NCBI GenBank assembly: GCA_043808305.1
Contig: JAZDFB010000062.1
Location: 1 to 21,290 of the forward strand
Length of the DNA: 21,290 bases
Source: JBBAAP01 sp043808305
GTDB taxonomy: Bacteria; Planctomycetota; MHYJ01; JACQXL01
Reading direction: 5' to 3'
Shown here: positions 1-8,955 of the stretch, one piece after another
Layout of the letters: each line of letters begins with the position of its first letter
Numbering within the stretch: the first letter of the stretch is position 1
Program-made: the position numbers and the translations under genes
The notes under the pieces: model-generated
The model's input: only the letters and a program-made list of their open reading frames with translations
What the model was told of the DNA's origin: nothing
The model's database searches: none

Positions 1-374
1 ATTCAGCCGAGGAGCTGAACAAGATGTGCTCATGGATTAACGCTAATCTCGGGCCGGACGTGCCGGTGCATTTTTCACGCTTCCATCCGTCATACCGACT
101 AACCAATATCAATATGACTCCGGTAAAAACCCTGGACGATGCCTGTGACATCGCCCGTAAAGCCGGGTTGAATTATATTTATGTAGGCAACGTTTCACCA
201 CATTCGGCCGAATCCACTTATTGCCCCAAATGCGGGAAAGTCCTGGTCGAGCGTAGCGGCTATATTGTGAAACAGAACGTTATTATAAGTGATGGTTCGG
301 CTCCCCAGGGGCTGGTGCCAAACGGCAGATGTCCGAATTGCCGGAATCTTATCAGCGGAGTCTGGTCGGAATAG
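1..374 (+). CDS. amrS: AmmeMemoRadiSam system radical SAM enzyme, C-terminal part (5' end outside window)
   Basis: The reading frame is open from base 3, so the gene begins upstream of the window and only its last ~123 codons are visible. The text NLGPDVPVHFSRFHPSYRL, followed by YIYVGNV and a zinc-ribbon-like pair CPKC...CPNC, matches the C-terminus of the radical SAM proteins of the AmmeMemoRadiSam system (related to pyruvate-formate-lyase activating enzymes). The radical SAM CxxxCxxC motif lies outside the window. The segment between the two Cys pairs, VIISDGSAPQGLVPNG, looks longer than I remember for the family. In vivo substrates of this family are not settled. The gene ends 146 bases before rplL and a promoter follows it, so it is probably not co-transcribed with rplL. 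Family call is firm; function is not. Confidence 0.85.
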   Translation, partial: SAEELNKMCSWINANLGPDVPVHFSRFHPSYRLTNINMTPVKTLDDACDIARKAGLNYIYVGNVSPHSAESTYCPKCGKVLVERSGYIVKQNVIISDGSAPQGLVPNGRCPNCRNLISGVWSE

Positions 375-418
375 CCAAACTACCCCTCTAAAAAACTGGT
401 ATTTAATTATTATTTTTC

Positions 419-447
419 TTGACAAGGACTTTCCTTTAGTGCATAAT
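419..447 (+). promoter_or_regulatory. Sigma-70 type promoter of the rplL-rpoBC operon
   Basis: A perfect -35 TTGACA (419-424) is followed after exactly 17 bases by a -10 CATAAT (442-447, one mismatch to consensus). Transcription should start near 454, giving a leader of about 65 bases before rplL. It lies in the gap between the radical SAM gene and rplL and points toward rplL. This is the best promoter match in the window and fits a highly expressed operon. Confidence 0.72.
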
Positions 448-520
448 TCACTGTCTATTTTAATAGTTCTTACCTGTTAACATAGGTAATCTGGAAGTAT
501 TGTTTAAAGGAGATGATAAT

Positions 521-955
521 ATGGCAAGTGTTAATGAATTGGTAGAGAGCATAAAAGGGTTGAAGGACGAAGAACGCAGTCAATTACTTTTAGACACTAT
601 CGGGAATTCAAGTGTTCTGTGGCTTAAGGATTTTGTCAAGGCCTTTGAGGAAAAGTTCGGCGTTAGTGCTGCCGCACCGGTAATGATGGGCGGCGGAGCT
701 ATGGGCGGGGCTGCTGGTCCGGCTGCTGCCGAAAAGGAAGAAAAGACTACTTTTGACGTAATCCTTAAGGAAGCAGGCTCCAACAAGATCCAGGCTATTA
801 AGGTTGTTCGGGCTGTGACTAACCTGGGTTTAAAGGAAGCCAAGGACCTGGTCGATAAGGCTCCGCAGCCGGTCAAAACCGGCATTCCCAAAGATGAGGC
901 GGAGAAAATCGCTAAGGAAATTGAGGCGTCCGGAGCCAAGGTTGAAATTAAATAG
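521..955 (+). CDS. rplL: Large ribosomal subunit protein bL12 (L7/L12)
   Basis: This encodes the ribosomal stalk protein bL12, which recruits and stimulates translational GTPases. The 144-residue product has an N-terminal dimerisation domain (about 3-48), a Gly/Ala/Met hinge (about 49-72) and the conserved C-terminal factor-binding domain (about 75-144), with FDVILKEAG, IQAIKVVRAVTNLGLKEAKDLV and a final AKVEIK. The ATG at 521 is chosen because AAGGAG (507-512) sits 8 bases before it; an in-frame ATG at 500 lies upstream of that site. The N-terminal domain has about 15 more residues than E. coli L12 (LKDEERSQLLLDTIGNSS region). Unusually, the upstream neighbour is not rplJ; rplL heads its own unit, 82 bases before rpoB. 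Confidence 0.97.
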   Translation: MASVNELVESIKGLKDEERSQLLLDTIGNSSVLWLKDFVKAFEEKFGVSAAAPVMMGGGAMGGAAGPAAAEKEEKTTFDVILKEAGSNKIQAIKVVRAVTNLGLKEAKDLVDKAPQPVKTGIPKDEAEKIAKEIEASGAKVEIK

Positions 956-973
956 CCTATTTCCCCCAAACTG

Positions 974-1008
974 GGTAATAAACTATAAATTACCAGAATT
1001 GATTCTGG
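974..1008 (+). promoter_or_regulatory. Two overlapping, mutually exclusive hairpins in the rplL-rpoB spacer
   Basis: GGTAAT (974-979) can pair with ATTACC (989-994). CCAGAA (993-998) can pair with TTCTGG (1003-1008) around a TTGA loop. The two share bases 993-994, so only one can form fully. No T-run follows directly, so this is not a classical terminator; TTTTT occurs only at 1028-1032. In E. coli the same spacer carries an attenuator and an RNase III site, which makes a similar role plausible here but unproven. Confidence 0.35.
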
Positions 1009-1037
1009 GGTTTCGTTCCGACACTTGTTTTTAACTG

Positions 1038-4000
1038 ATGGAAACCAGAATATATAAAAAATACCCTCACAGCCTTTACCTTCCCGAGATGGTTAATATC
1101 CAGGTAGAGTCTTACGAAAAATTCCTCCAACAAGACGTTTATCAGACCAAACGCAAGAATATGGGGCTGGAAGCCATTTTCCGAGAGACCTTCCCTATTA
1201 AATCATACGATAATTCCATAACTTTTGATTATCTCTGGTATGAGATAGGGTTACCCCGATATACGCCGGATGAATGCAAAGCCTTGAAAATTACTTATGG
1301 TGCGCCGCTCAAGGCCCGGCTCAGGCTCAATAAGCCTGAATCGATTGAAGAATATGTTTACCTGGGTGACATTCCTATGATGATCGGAGGCGGCGAATTC
1401 ATTATCAACGGCGTAGAACGCATCGTGGTTTCCCAGTTACATCGCTCGCCCGGGGTAGATTTTAAGCTGGAAAAAGTTGGCGACCGGATATCCTACGTGG
1501 CGACCATTATTCCCGAACGGGGCAGTTGGATAGAAATAACTATCGCTAAGAAAAACTCATTCGCCATAAAGGTAGACCAGGGTGGAAAAATACCCGCTAC
1601 CACGTTCCTAAGGGCTATGGATGAGTCGTTTTCAACCGATACCCAGATTATTAAGGCATTCTATGAGACAGAGATATTCCCGATCAGCAAAAATACCCCC
1701 ATCCAGGACCTGATGACCAAATACGCGGTTGTTAATGTGGTTGATCCGGAGACTAATAAAATAATTATTGAGGCTGGCCATAAAATCAGCGAGGAAGCGG
1801 CCAAAACGCTGATCGAATCCGAAATGACCAAAGAAATAGAAGTTGTCAAATTCTCATTGGAAACAGCCGGCAATGAGCCTTACGAGTTGTTGGTGCTTAA
1901 TACGCTGAATGATGACCCGACCAGAACCCATCAGGAAGCGCTTCTCAAAATATATGCCAGGCTCCGGCCGGGTATGCCGGCACAGGAAGATAAGGCCAAG
2001 ACCGTATTCTTTGAGCGGTTTCTGGACAAGACCAGATACCAACTCGGCCGGGTCGGTCGTTTCCGAATAAATCGTAAATTCAACCTGAGCATACCGGAAA
2101 CGGAACAAACGCTGCTCAAGGATGACATAGTTGAAGTTCTGCGGTATCTCATCAAGTTGCGCAAAGGCGAAGGCATTATCGATGATATTGACCATCTGGG
2201 CAGCCGCCGGATCAGGCCGATTGACGAGCTTTTAAGCGATGAGATGCGCAAGGGTTTTTATAAGCTCCAGAAAGCGGTTCGGGATAGGCTCAATAGTTTT
2301 AGCGCTCCTTCTTATCGGGATGACCAGCAGGGGCGTAAAACGGAACCGGAATCAGAAGCCAGCAAAGCCGCTGCTGCCAAACAGCAGGATAAAAGGATAA
2401 ATTATCGGGAAGAAGCTACCCCACGGACGCTTATTAACTCCAAGACTATTTCATCGGTAGTGGACCATTTTTTCGAAAGGGGAGAGTTGTCTCAGGTAGC
2501 TGATCAGACCAACCCACTGTCCCAGTTGACCCACGAGCGGCGCTTGAGCGCGCTGGGTCCGGGCGGCTTAAACCGTAAAAGAGCCGGATTTGAAGTGCGC
2601 GATGTGCATCCATCACACTACGGACGCATCTGTCCGGTGGAAACGCCTGAAGGCGCTAATATCGGTTTGATAACATCTCTGGCTGCTTTCTCGCAGATAG
2701 ATAAGTACGGTTTCTTGACCACTCCTTTCCGCGTTGTCAAGAACGGACAAATAACAGAAGATATAGTCCAGCTTAGGGCTGACGAGGAAACTAATGTGAT
2801 TATTGCTCCGGCCGATTTGCCTGTTAAAGGTAATAGAATAATCGAAGGGAAAATAATCGCCCGCCAAAACGGTGAATTTAAGATGGTTTCCCCGGAAGAA
2901 ATTAATTATCAGGATGTTTCACCGTTCCAGGTGGTGGGTATTTCTGCCGGTTTAGTTCCGTTCCTTGAGCACGATGACGCTAACAGGGCTTTAATGGGCG
3001 CCAATATGGAACGCCAGGGCGTGCCGCTTCTTAAAACCGAAGCTCCTCTGGTTATTACCGGATTGGAAAAAGTCGTAGCCGAGAATTCGGCTATGGTTGT
3101 TAAGGCTAAAAGAGCCGGTGTTGTCAGCCGGGTAGATGCTAACCAAATTATAATCGGATACGAAAACGAAAGCGGTGATGAGGAGTTCGAAACCCATAAT
3201 CTCACCAAATATGAAGGATTGAACGAAAAAACCTGCATGAACCAGAAGCCTATTGTAAAAATAGGCGACAAAATTAAGGCCGGTCAGATTATTGCCGACG
3301 GTCCGGGCACATCTAACGGCGAATTGTCTCTGGGCAAGAATATACTGGTTGCGTTTATGCCTTGGGAAGGCTATAATTTTGAAGATGCTATTATTGTCAG
3401 CGAAAAATTACTCAAAGAAGATACATTTACATCTATTCATATCGAGGATTTTGAAGTAGAAATCCGCGAGACTAAATTCGGCAAGGAAGAATTCACCCGT
3501 GATATTCCCAATGTGTCAGAAAGAGTATTGCGTAATCTGGATGAAAGCGGCATTATTCGCGTTGGCACGCGGGTGAAATCGGGTGATATTCTGGTCGGTA
3601 AAATAGCTCCAAAGAGTAAAAGTGAACTGACACCCGAAGAAAAACTTCTACACGCGATATTCGGCAAGGCTGGCGAGGATGTTAAGAATGTATCACTTGA
3701 TGTTCCGGCCGGCGTGGACGGTATTATTATAGAAACTCAACACTTCGCCCGGCGCGCTAATCTGTCTGAAAAGCAGAAGGAAGAACTGACTAAAACCACC
3801 AAAAAGGTGGAACGGGATATTAATACTCAAATCCAGACAATTATCGAATCAAGCATAAAACCTCTGGAAAAAATAGTCGGCAAACGGCTGGTGCCCAGGC
3901 CGATTGCCTACGGACCGCGTGGGACTATCAAGAGCCTTAATGAACTTAAAGAAAAACTGTCTGAAGTGGAAAAACTGGAGGTTTCTTCTCGGGCGGATAA

Positions 4001-4865
4001 GGAATTGGTTATGGCTAAGGTCAAGAGCCTTCTGGAAAAATGCGAGAACCTTGAGAACGAAAAAGATGTTCGGGTTAATCGCATTATCAGAGGAGATGAT
4101 TTACGGACCGGAGTTTTGGAAATGGTCCGGGTTAAGATTGCTACCAAAAGAAGTTTAGCCGTCGGTGATAAGATCGCCGGTCGCCACGGCAATAAAGGTG
4201 TTATAGCCAGAATACTTCCTGAAGAGGATATGCCTCATCTGGAAGACGGCACGCCGATTGAGATAATTTTAAATCCATTAGGTGTTCCATCCAGGATGAA
4301 CGTGGGCCAGATATTAGAAACGCATCTGGGCTGGGCCGCCAGCAAGCTCGGATTCCGAGCCATATCTCCTATATTCGATGGTGCTACCGAGCAGGAAATA
4401 ACCGAAGCGCTCAAGGAAGCTAATTTGCCGGCTGACGGTAAAGTAAGGCTTTATGACGGACGCACCGGTGAGACGTTTAAGGAAAAGATTACCGTTGGGT
4501 ATGCATACATAATGAAGCTTCATCATTTGGTGGATGATAAGATTCATGCCCGCGCCACCGGGCCGTATTCGTTGATTACCCAGCAACCCCTGGGTGGTAA
4601 GGCCCGCTACGGCGGCCAGAGACTTGGTGAAATGGAAGTATGGGCGCTTGAGGCCTACGGCGCAGCCAATGTGCTGCAGGAAATGCTTACGGTTAAGAGC
4701 GATGACGTGGATGGCCGCGCCCGTATTTATGAAGCCATCATCAAAGGCGAGAACACCTTGGTTCCGACTACTCCGGTGTCATTCGAAGTTTTAATTAATG
4801 AAATTAAAGGCCTTGGCCTCAATTTTAAGTTGGAAAAAGATAAGGAAAAACCAGTAAATAAATAA
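1038..4865 (+). CDS. rpoB: DNA-directed RNA polymerase subunit beta
   Basis: This is the beta subunit of RNA polymerase, which with beta-prime forms the catalytic cleft and the rifampicin pocket. The 1275-residue product is collinear with bacterial RpoB: the rifampicin region at about 479-506 (ELSQVADQTNPLSQLTHERR), then GPGGL...GFEVRDVHPSHYGRICPVETPEG, later GYNFEDAIIVSE, GDKIAGRHGNKGV, LNPLGVPSRMNVGQILE, and the C-terminal GGQRLGEMEVWALEAYGA. It is the 'short' form without the large E. coli insertions. A charged, low-complexity linker at about 420-463 adds roughly 30 residues before the rifampicin region. In that region the E. coli F514 and M515 positions are V487 and A488, while D489, H499 and S504 keep the sensitive-type residues. 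The ATG at 1038 follows an in-frame stop at 1032 and has no Shine-Dalgarno sequence. rpoC starts 7 bases after the stop. Confidence 0.98.
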   Translation: METRIYKKYPHSLYLPEMVNIQVESYEKFLQQDVYQTKRKNMGLEAIFRETFPIKSYDNSITFDYLWYEIGLPRYTPDECKALKITYGAPLKARLRLNKPESIEEYVYLGDIPMMIGGGEFIINGVERIVVSQLHRSPGVDFKLEKVGDRISYVATIIPERGSWIEITIAKKNSFAIKVDQGGKIPATTFLRAMDESFSTDTQIIKAFYETEIFPISKNTPIQDLMTKYAVVNVVDPETNKIIIEAGHKISEEAAKTLIESEMTKEIEVVKFSLETAGNEPYELLVLNTLNDDPTRTHQEALLKIYARLRPGMPAQEDKAKTVFFERFLDKTRYQLGRVGRFRINRKFNLSIPETEQTLLKDDIVEVLRYLIKLRKGEGIIDDIDHLGSRRIRPIDELLSDEMRKGFYKLQKAVRDRLNSFSAPSYRDDQQGRKTEPESEASKAAAAKQQDKRINYREEATPRTLINSKTISSVVDHFFERGELSQVADQTNPLSQLTHERRLSALGPGGLNRKRAGFEVRDVHPSHYGRICPVETPEGANIGLITSLAAFSQIDKYGFLTTPFRVVKNGQITEDIVQLRADEETNVIIAPADLPVKGNRIIEGKIIARQNGEFKMVSPEEINYQDVSPFQVVGISAGLVPFLEHDDANRALMGANMERQGVPLLKTEAPLVITGLEKVVAENSAMVVKAKRAGVVSRVDANQIIIGYENESGDEEFETHNLTKYEGLNEKTCMNQKPIVKIGDKIKAGQIIADGPGTSNGELSLGKNILVAFMPWEGYNFEDAIIVSEKLLKEDTFTSIHIEDFEVEIRETKFGKEEFTRDIPNVSERVLRNLDESGIIRVGTRVKSGDILVGKIAPKSKSELTPEEKLLHAIFGKAGEDVKNVSLDVPAGVDGIIIETQHFARRANLSEKQKEELTKTTKKVERDINTQIQTIIESSIKPLEKIVGKRLVPRPIAYGPRGTIKSLNELKEKLSEVEKLEVSSRADKELVMAKVKSLLEKCENLENEKDVRVNRIIRGDDLRTGVLEMVRVKIATKRSLAVGDKIAGRHGNKGVIARILPEEDMPHLEDGTPIEIILNPLGVPSRMNVGQILETHLGWAASKLGFRAISPIFDGATEQEITEALKEANLPADGKVRLYDGRTGETFKEKITVGYAYIMKLHHLVDDKIHARATGPYSLITQQPLGGKARYGGQRLGEMEVWALEAYGAANVLQEMLTVKSDDVDGRARIYEAIIKGENTLVPTTPVSFEVLINEIKGLGLNFKLEKDKEKPVNK

Positions 4866-4872
4866 TTGATTT

Positions 4873-7800
4873 ATGGAACAATTATACGACCAGATAAACG
4901 ATTGTAATGCTATAAGTATAAAACTGGCTTCGCCCGAGGAAATCAAGAGATGGTCCTACGGAGAGGTTAAGAAGCCGGAAACCATCAACTACCGCACCTA
5001 CCGGCCCGAAAGAGACGGGCTTTTCTGCGAGCGCATTTTCGGTCCGGAAAAGGATTTCGAATGTTTCTGCGGCAAGTACAAAGGCATTAAATACAAGGGA
5101 AATACCTGCGACCGGTGCGGCGTAGAAATAACTGTTTCCCGCGTCCGGCGTAAAAGAATGGGCCATATCCAGCTGGCCGCGCCGATAGTTCATATCTGGT
5201 TTTTTAAAATTGTCCCGTCTGTCATAGGCAATTTACTTAGCATTAAAACCTCATCCTTGGAAAGGATTATATATTACCAGGATTTCGTGGTTACTGATGT
5301 GAAGAATAAAAAGTGTCCGCTTAAAGTCGGGCAACTGCTTAATGATGAACAGGTCGCCGAATATAACGAACGTTATCCGGGCGAGTTTAGCTACGATATC
5401 GGCGGCCGGGCCGTTAAGACTTTGCTGGCGAATCTTAAACTCGAAGAAGTTTCCAAAGAACTTAAATCAAAATCCGAAAAACTTAGCCCGGTTTCCCAGA
5501 AAGCCAAAGAAATACTTAAGCGCCACCGATTGGTTAAAGACTTTTTAGAATCAGAAAATAAGCCCGAGTGGATGGTTATGGATGTTATTCCGGTAATTCC
5601 TCCGGACTTAAGGCCTCTGGTTCTTCTGGACAGCGGTAATTTCGCCACGTCGGACCTGAATGACCTTTACCGTCGTTTGATAAACTGCAATAATCGCCTC
5701 AAGAAACTTATTGAACTTAACGCGCCCGAAGTAATTATCCGCAACGAGAAGCGCATGCTCCAGCAAGCCGTAGACGTATTGTTTGACAACGAGCGATGCC
5801 GGCGACATGTTCTGGACAGCGCCGGACGGCCGCTCAAATCGCTTTCGGATATGATTAAGGGTAAGCAGGGCAGATTCAGGCAGAACTTGCTTGGCAAGCG
5901 CGTGGACTACTCGGCCCGATCGGTTATCGTGGTTGGTCCGGAACTGAAACTCCACCAATGCGGTTTGCCTAAGCGTATCGCTTTGGAAATATACCAACCG
6001 TTTGTTATTAAACGGCTTAAGGAACTTGGCAAGGCTGACACCATCAAGAGCGCCAAGAAAATGATTGAAAGCCGAACCGAGGATGTCTGGGATGTGCTGG
6101 TGGAAGTTATTAAAGACCACCCGGTTATGTTGAACAGGGCGCCTACCCTTCATAGAATGGGTATTCAGGCATTTGAGCCTATTCTGATAGAAGGCAATGC
6201 TATCACTGTGCATCCTTTTGTCTGTCCGCCGTTTAACGCCGATTTCGACGGTGACCAGATGGCGGTTCATCTGCCGCTTTCTTGGGAGGCACAACTGGAA
6301 ACCAAGCTGTTGATGATGTCCAGCCAGAATATATTCTCGCCGGCACATGGCAACCCGGTTATTGGTCCTACTCAGGACGTGGTAATGGGAATACATTATC
6401 TGATGTTGGATTTTGAGGACAAGCCGGTTGACCCGCAATCAGGCCAAAAACCGTCCTATCCGACATATTCTACCCTTGAAGAGGCGATGTTAGCTTACAG
6501 CCAGAATAAAATTAAGTTACATACGCCTATTTTTGTTAAAATAGGGGATAAGAAAGTACTTGCCAAAAATGGTCCGGAAAAAGGATTTTTCGGTCGGTAC
6601 AAGACAACTCTGGGCCGACTGACATTCAACGATTTGATGCCTGTCGTGATGCCTTATTATAATTACGAGCTTGATAAGAAACTTCTCAATCAAATAATTT
6701 ATGACTGCCATAACAAGGTTGAGAAAGACGTCTTTGTTAAAATACTCGATAGCATCAAGGATCTGGGTTTTGGTTCGGTGACCGTCAGCGGGTTGTCCAT
6801 TTCCAAAGACGATTTGCGCGTTCCGGAAGAAAAAGACGCTATCATTAAGTTTGCGGAAGAAGCGGTCAATAAAATCGAAAATAACTACCGCAAGGGTATC
6901 GTTACTTCGGGCGAGCGCTATAACCAGATTATTGATATCTGGACTCACGCTCGGGAAAAAGTAGCCGATGCCATGATTAATGTATTGAAAAACGATTACC
7001 GTGACGGCAAACGTTATCTTAACCCAATTTACCATATGATGCATTCCGGCGCGCGCGGCAGCATTGACCAGGTCCGTCAGCTTTCCGGCATGAGGGGCTT
7101 GATGGCCAAGCCGTCAGGTGAAATTATCGAAACACCCATTAAGGCCAATCTGCGCGAAGGCCTGAATATACTGGAATACTTCAGTTCTACGCACGGTGCG
7201 CGTAAAGGGTTGGCCGATACTGCGCTTAAAACCGCTAACGCAGGCTACCTGACCAGAAAACTCGTTGATGTCGCCCAGAATATGGTTATTAATATTCAGG
7301 ACTGCGGTACGCTCAACGGCATTACTAAAAGCGTAATATACAAGGGTGAAAAAGTTGAAACTCCGTTAGCCCAGACGATATTCGGCCGGTCTGCCCGCGA
7401 CAATATCGTTGATATCGTTACCGATGAAGTTATCGTTAAGGAAAACGATTTGATTACCAAAGAAATCGCCAAAAAGATAGAAGACCTGGGTTACCAGAAA
7501 ATACGGGTTCGTTCGCCGCTTACCTGTGAAGCGTCTGAAGGGCTCTGCGCCCGTTGTTACGGCATGGATCTTTCTACCGGTAAGCTGGTTGAAGAAGGCA
7601 TGGCCGTCGGCGTAATCGCGGCTCAGTCTATCGGCGAGCCCGGCACACAGCTGACAATGAGAACTTTCCATATCGGCGGTACGGCTTCCAGGGCCATAGA
7701 AGAATCGCAGATACTGACTAAAAACGCGGGCATTATCCGTTACCAGAACCTCAAGACCGCGACTGACGATAAGGGCAAATCGATCGTGGTTAACCGCAAC

Positions 7801-8955
7801 GGAGAAATCGCCATAATGGATAGCAAGGACCGCGAAATCGAGAGATACCTGATACCGCCCGGCGCGACACTGATGATAACGGACGGCGCTCAGGTTAAAC
7901 AGCACACCGTGATGGCTTCATGGGATCCGCATAACGTGCCTATTCTTGCGGAAAAGGACGGTATCGCCCGTTTTGAAGACATCATTAAGAATATCACCAT
8001 GCGTGAAGAGATTGACCCGCGCAGCGGCATAAAGCGGCGCGTTATAATAGAGCACAAAGGCGATCGCCACCCCCAGATTATCATCGAAGACGAAAATAAA
8101 AACGTCATGGCCGTCTATACCATTCCGGAAAAAGCGCATATCGAAATCGACGAAGGCGAAAAGGTCCAATCTGGAATGCTTCTGGCCAAGACCCCCCGTG
8201 AATTGGGCGGAACTCAGGATATTACCGGAGGCTTGCCCCGCGTTACGGAGCTTCTGGAAGCACGCCGGCCCAAAGACCCGGCCGTTATCGCGGAAATCGA
8301 CGGCGTCGTGGAATTCGGTGAAAAGAAAGCCGGCAAGCGCACTATAATCATATATAATAAGGAAAGCGACATGAGATCTGATGAGCACATTATTCCGCCC
8401 GGTAAATACCTTAGGGTTCATAGAGGCGATTCTACCAAGGCCGGAGATGCGCTTACCAACGGTCCGCTGGTTCTTCAGGATATTTTAAGGATTAACGGCA
8501 TCGAAGCCCTGCAGGAATACCTGCTCAAGGAGGTTCAGGGCGTCTACCGCGCCCAGAACGTGACCGTCAGCGACAAGCATATTGAGATTATCATTTCTCA
8601 GATGTTGCGCCGCGTCAGGATATATTCGCCGGGAGATACCAGTTTCCTGCCCGGGACTATCATAGATAAATTCAGGTTCGCGAAAGAGAATGAAAGGGTG
8701 ATGAAGAAAAATAATAAGCCGGCCACCGCTAAACCGACGCTTATCGGCATCACCAAAGCCAGCCTGCAGTCGGATAGCTTTATTGCCGCCGCATCGTTCC
8801 AGGAAACGACCCGGGTGTTGGCTGAAGCGGCTATCGCCGGTCGTTTTGACCAGTTAAAAGGATTGAAAGAAAACGTAATTCTGGGCCGCATCATACCGTG
8901 CGGCACAGGTTTTCCTAAATATCGCGAGGAGGATAAAAAAGATGCCGACAATTAA
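4873..8955 (+). CDS. rpoC: DNA-directed RNA polymerase subunit beta-prime
   Basis: This is the catalytic beta-prime subunit. The 1360-residue protein shows, in order: the N-terminal zinc site with Cys64, Cys66, Cys79 and Cys82 (CFCGKYK...CDRCG); the metal-binding catalytic loop NADFDGDQMAVH with Asp457, Asp459 and Asp461; bridge-helix and second zinc-site sequence (CEASEGLCARCYG) with GVIAAQSIGEPGTQLTMRTFHIGG; and the trigger-loop region KASLQSDSFIAAASFQETTRVL near the C-terminus. Length and order match RpoC of the proteobacterial/planctomycete type; the large cyanobacterial-type insertion is absent. The ATG is 7 bases after the rpoB stop, again without a Shine-Dalgarno sequence, so translation is probably coupled to rpoB. 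The last 14 bases overlap rpsL. A 276-codon antisense frame at 5608-6438 is a shadow. Confidence 0.98.
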   Translation: MEQLYDQINDCNAISIKLASPEEIKRWSYGEVKKPETINYRTYRPERDGLFCERIFGPEKDFECFCGKYKGIKYKGNTCDRCGVEITVSRVRRKRMGHIQLAAPIVHIWFFKIVPSVIGNLLSIKTSSLERIIYYQDFVVTDVKNKKCPLKVGQLLNDEQVAEYNERYPGEFSYDIGGRAVKTLLANLKLEEVSKELKSKSEKLSPVSQKAKEILKRHRLVKDFLESENKPEWMVMDVIPVIPPDLRPLVLLDSGNFATSDLNDLYRRLINCNNRLKKLIELNAPEVIIRNEKRMLQQAVDVLFDNERCRRHVLDSAGRPLKSLSDMIKGKQGRFRQNLLGKRVDYSARSVIVVGPELKLHQCGLPKRIALEIYQPFVIKRLKELGKADTIKSAKKMIESRTEDVWDVLVEVIKDHPVMLNRAPTLHRMGIQAFEPILIEGNAITVHPFVCPPFNADFDGDQMAVHLPLSWEAQLETKLLMMSSQNIFSPAHGNPVIGPTQDVVMGIHYLMLDFEDKPVDPQSGQKPSYPTYSTLEEAMLAYSQNKIKLHTPIFVKIGDKKVLAKNGPEKGFFGRYKTTLGRLTFNDLMPVVMPYYNYELDKKLLNQIIYDCHNKVEKDVFVKILDSIKDLGFGSVTVSGLSISKDDLRVPEEKDAIIKFAEEAVNKIENNYRKGIVTSGERYNQIIDIWTHAREKVADAMINVLKNDYRDGKRYLNPIYHMMHSGARGSIDQVRQLSGMRGLMAKPSGEIIETPIKANLREGLNILEYFSSTHGARKGLADTALKTANAGYLTRKLVDVAQNMVINIQDCGTLNGITKSVIYKGEKVETPLAQTIFGRSARDNIVDIVTDEVIVKENDLITKEIAKKIEDLGYQKIRVRSPLTCEASEGLCARCYGMDLSTGKLVEEGMAVGVIAAQSIGEPGTQLTMRTFHIGGTASRAIEESQILTKNAGIIRYQNLKTATDDKGKSIVVNRNGEIAIMDSKDREIERYLIPPGATLMITDGAQVKQHTVMASWDPHNVPILAEKDGIARFEDIIKNITMREEIDPRSGIKRRVIIEHKGDRHPQIIIEDENKNVMAVYTIPEKAHIEIDEGEKVQSGMLLAKTPRELGGTQDITGGLPRVTELLEARRPKDPAVIAEIDGVVEFGEKKAGKRTIIIYNKESDMRSDEHIIPPGKYLRVHRGDSTKAGDALTNGPLVLQDILRINGIEALQEYLLKEVQGVYRAQNVTVSDKHIEIIISQMLRRVRIYSPGDTSFLPGTIIDKFRFAKENERVMKKNNKPATAKPTLIGITKASLQSDSFIAAASFQETTRVLAEAAIAGRFDQLKGLKENVILGRIIPCGTGFPKYREEDKKDADN

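Noticed and set aside
500..520. Alternative rplL start at 500
   Set aside because: The AAGGAG site at 507-512 would lie inside the gene. The ATG at 521 has correct spacing and matches the family N-terminus.
5608..6438. Long minus-strand open frame (276 codons) opposite rpoC
   Set aside because: It is fully antisense to highly conserved rpoC sequence including the catalytic loop. The protein has no recognisable domain, and the frame is explained by rpoC codon bias.
7366..8421. Two minus-strand frames opposite rpoC (179 and 167 codons)
   Set aside because: Both are antisense shadows of conserved rpoC.
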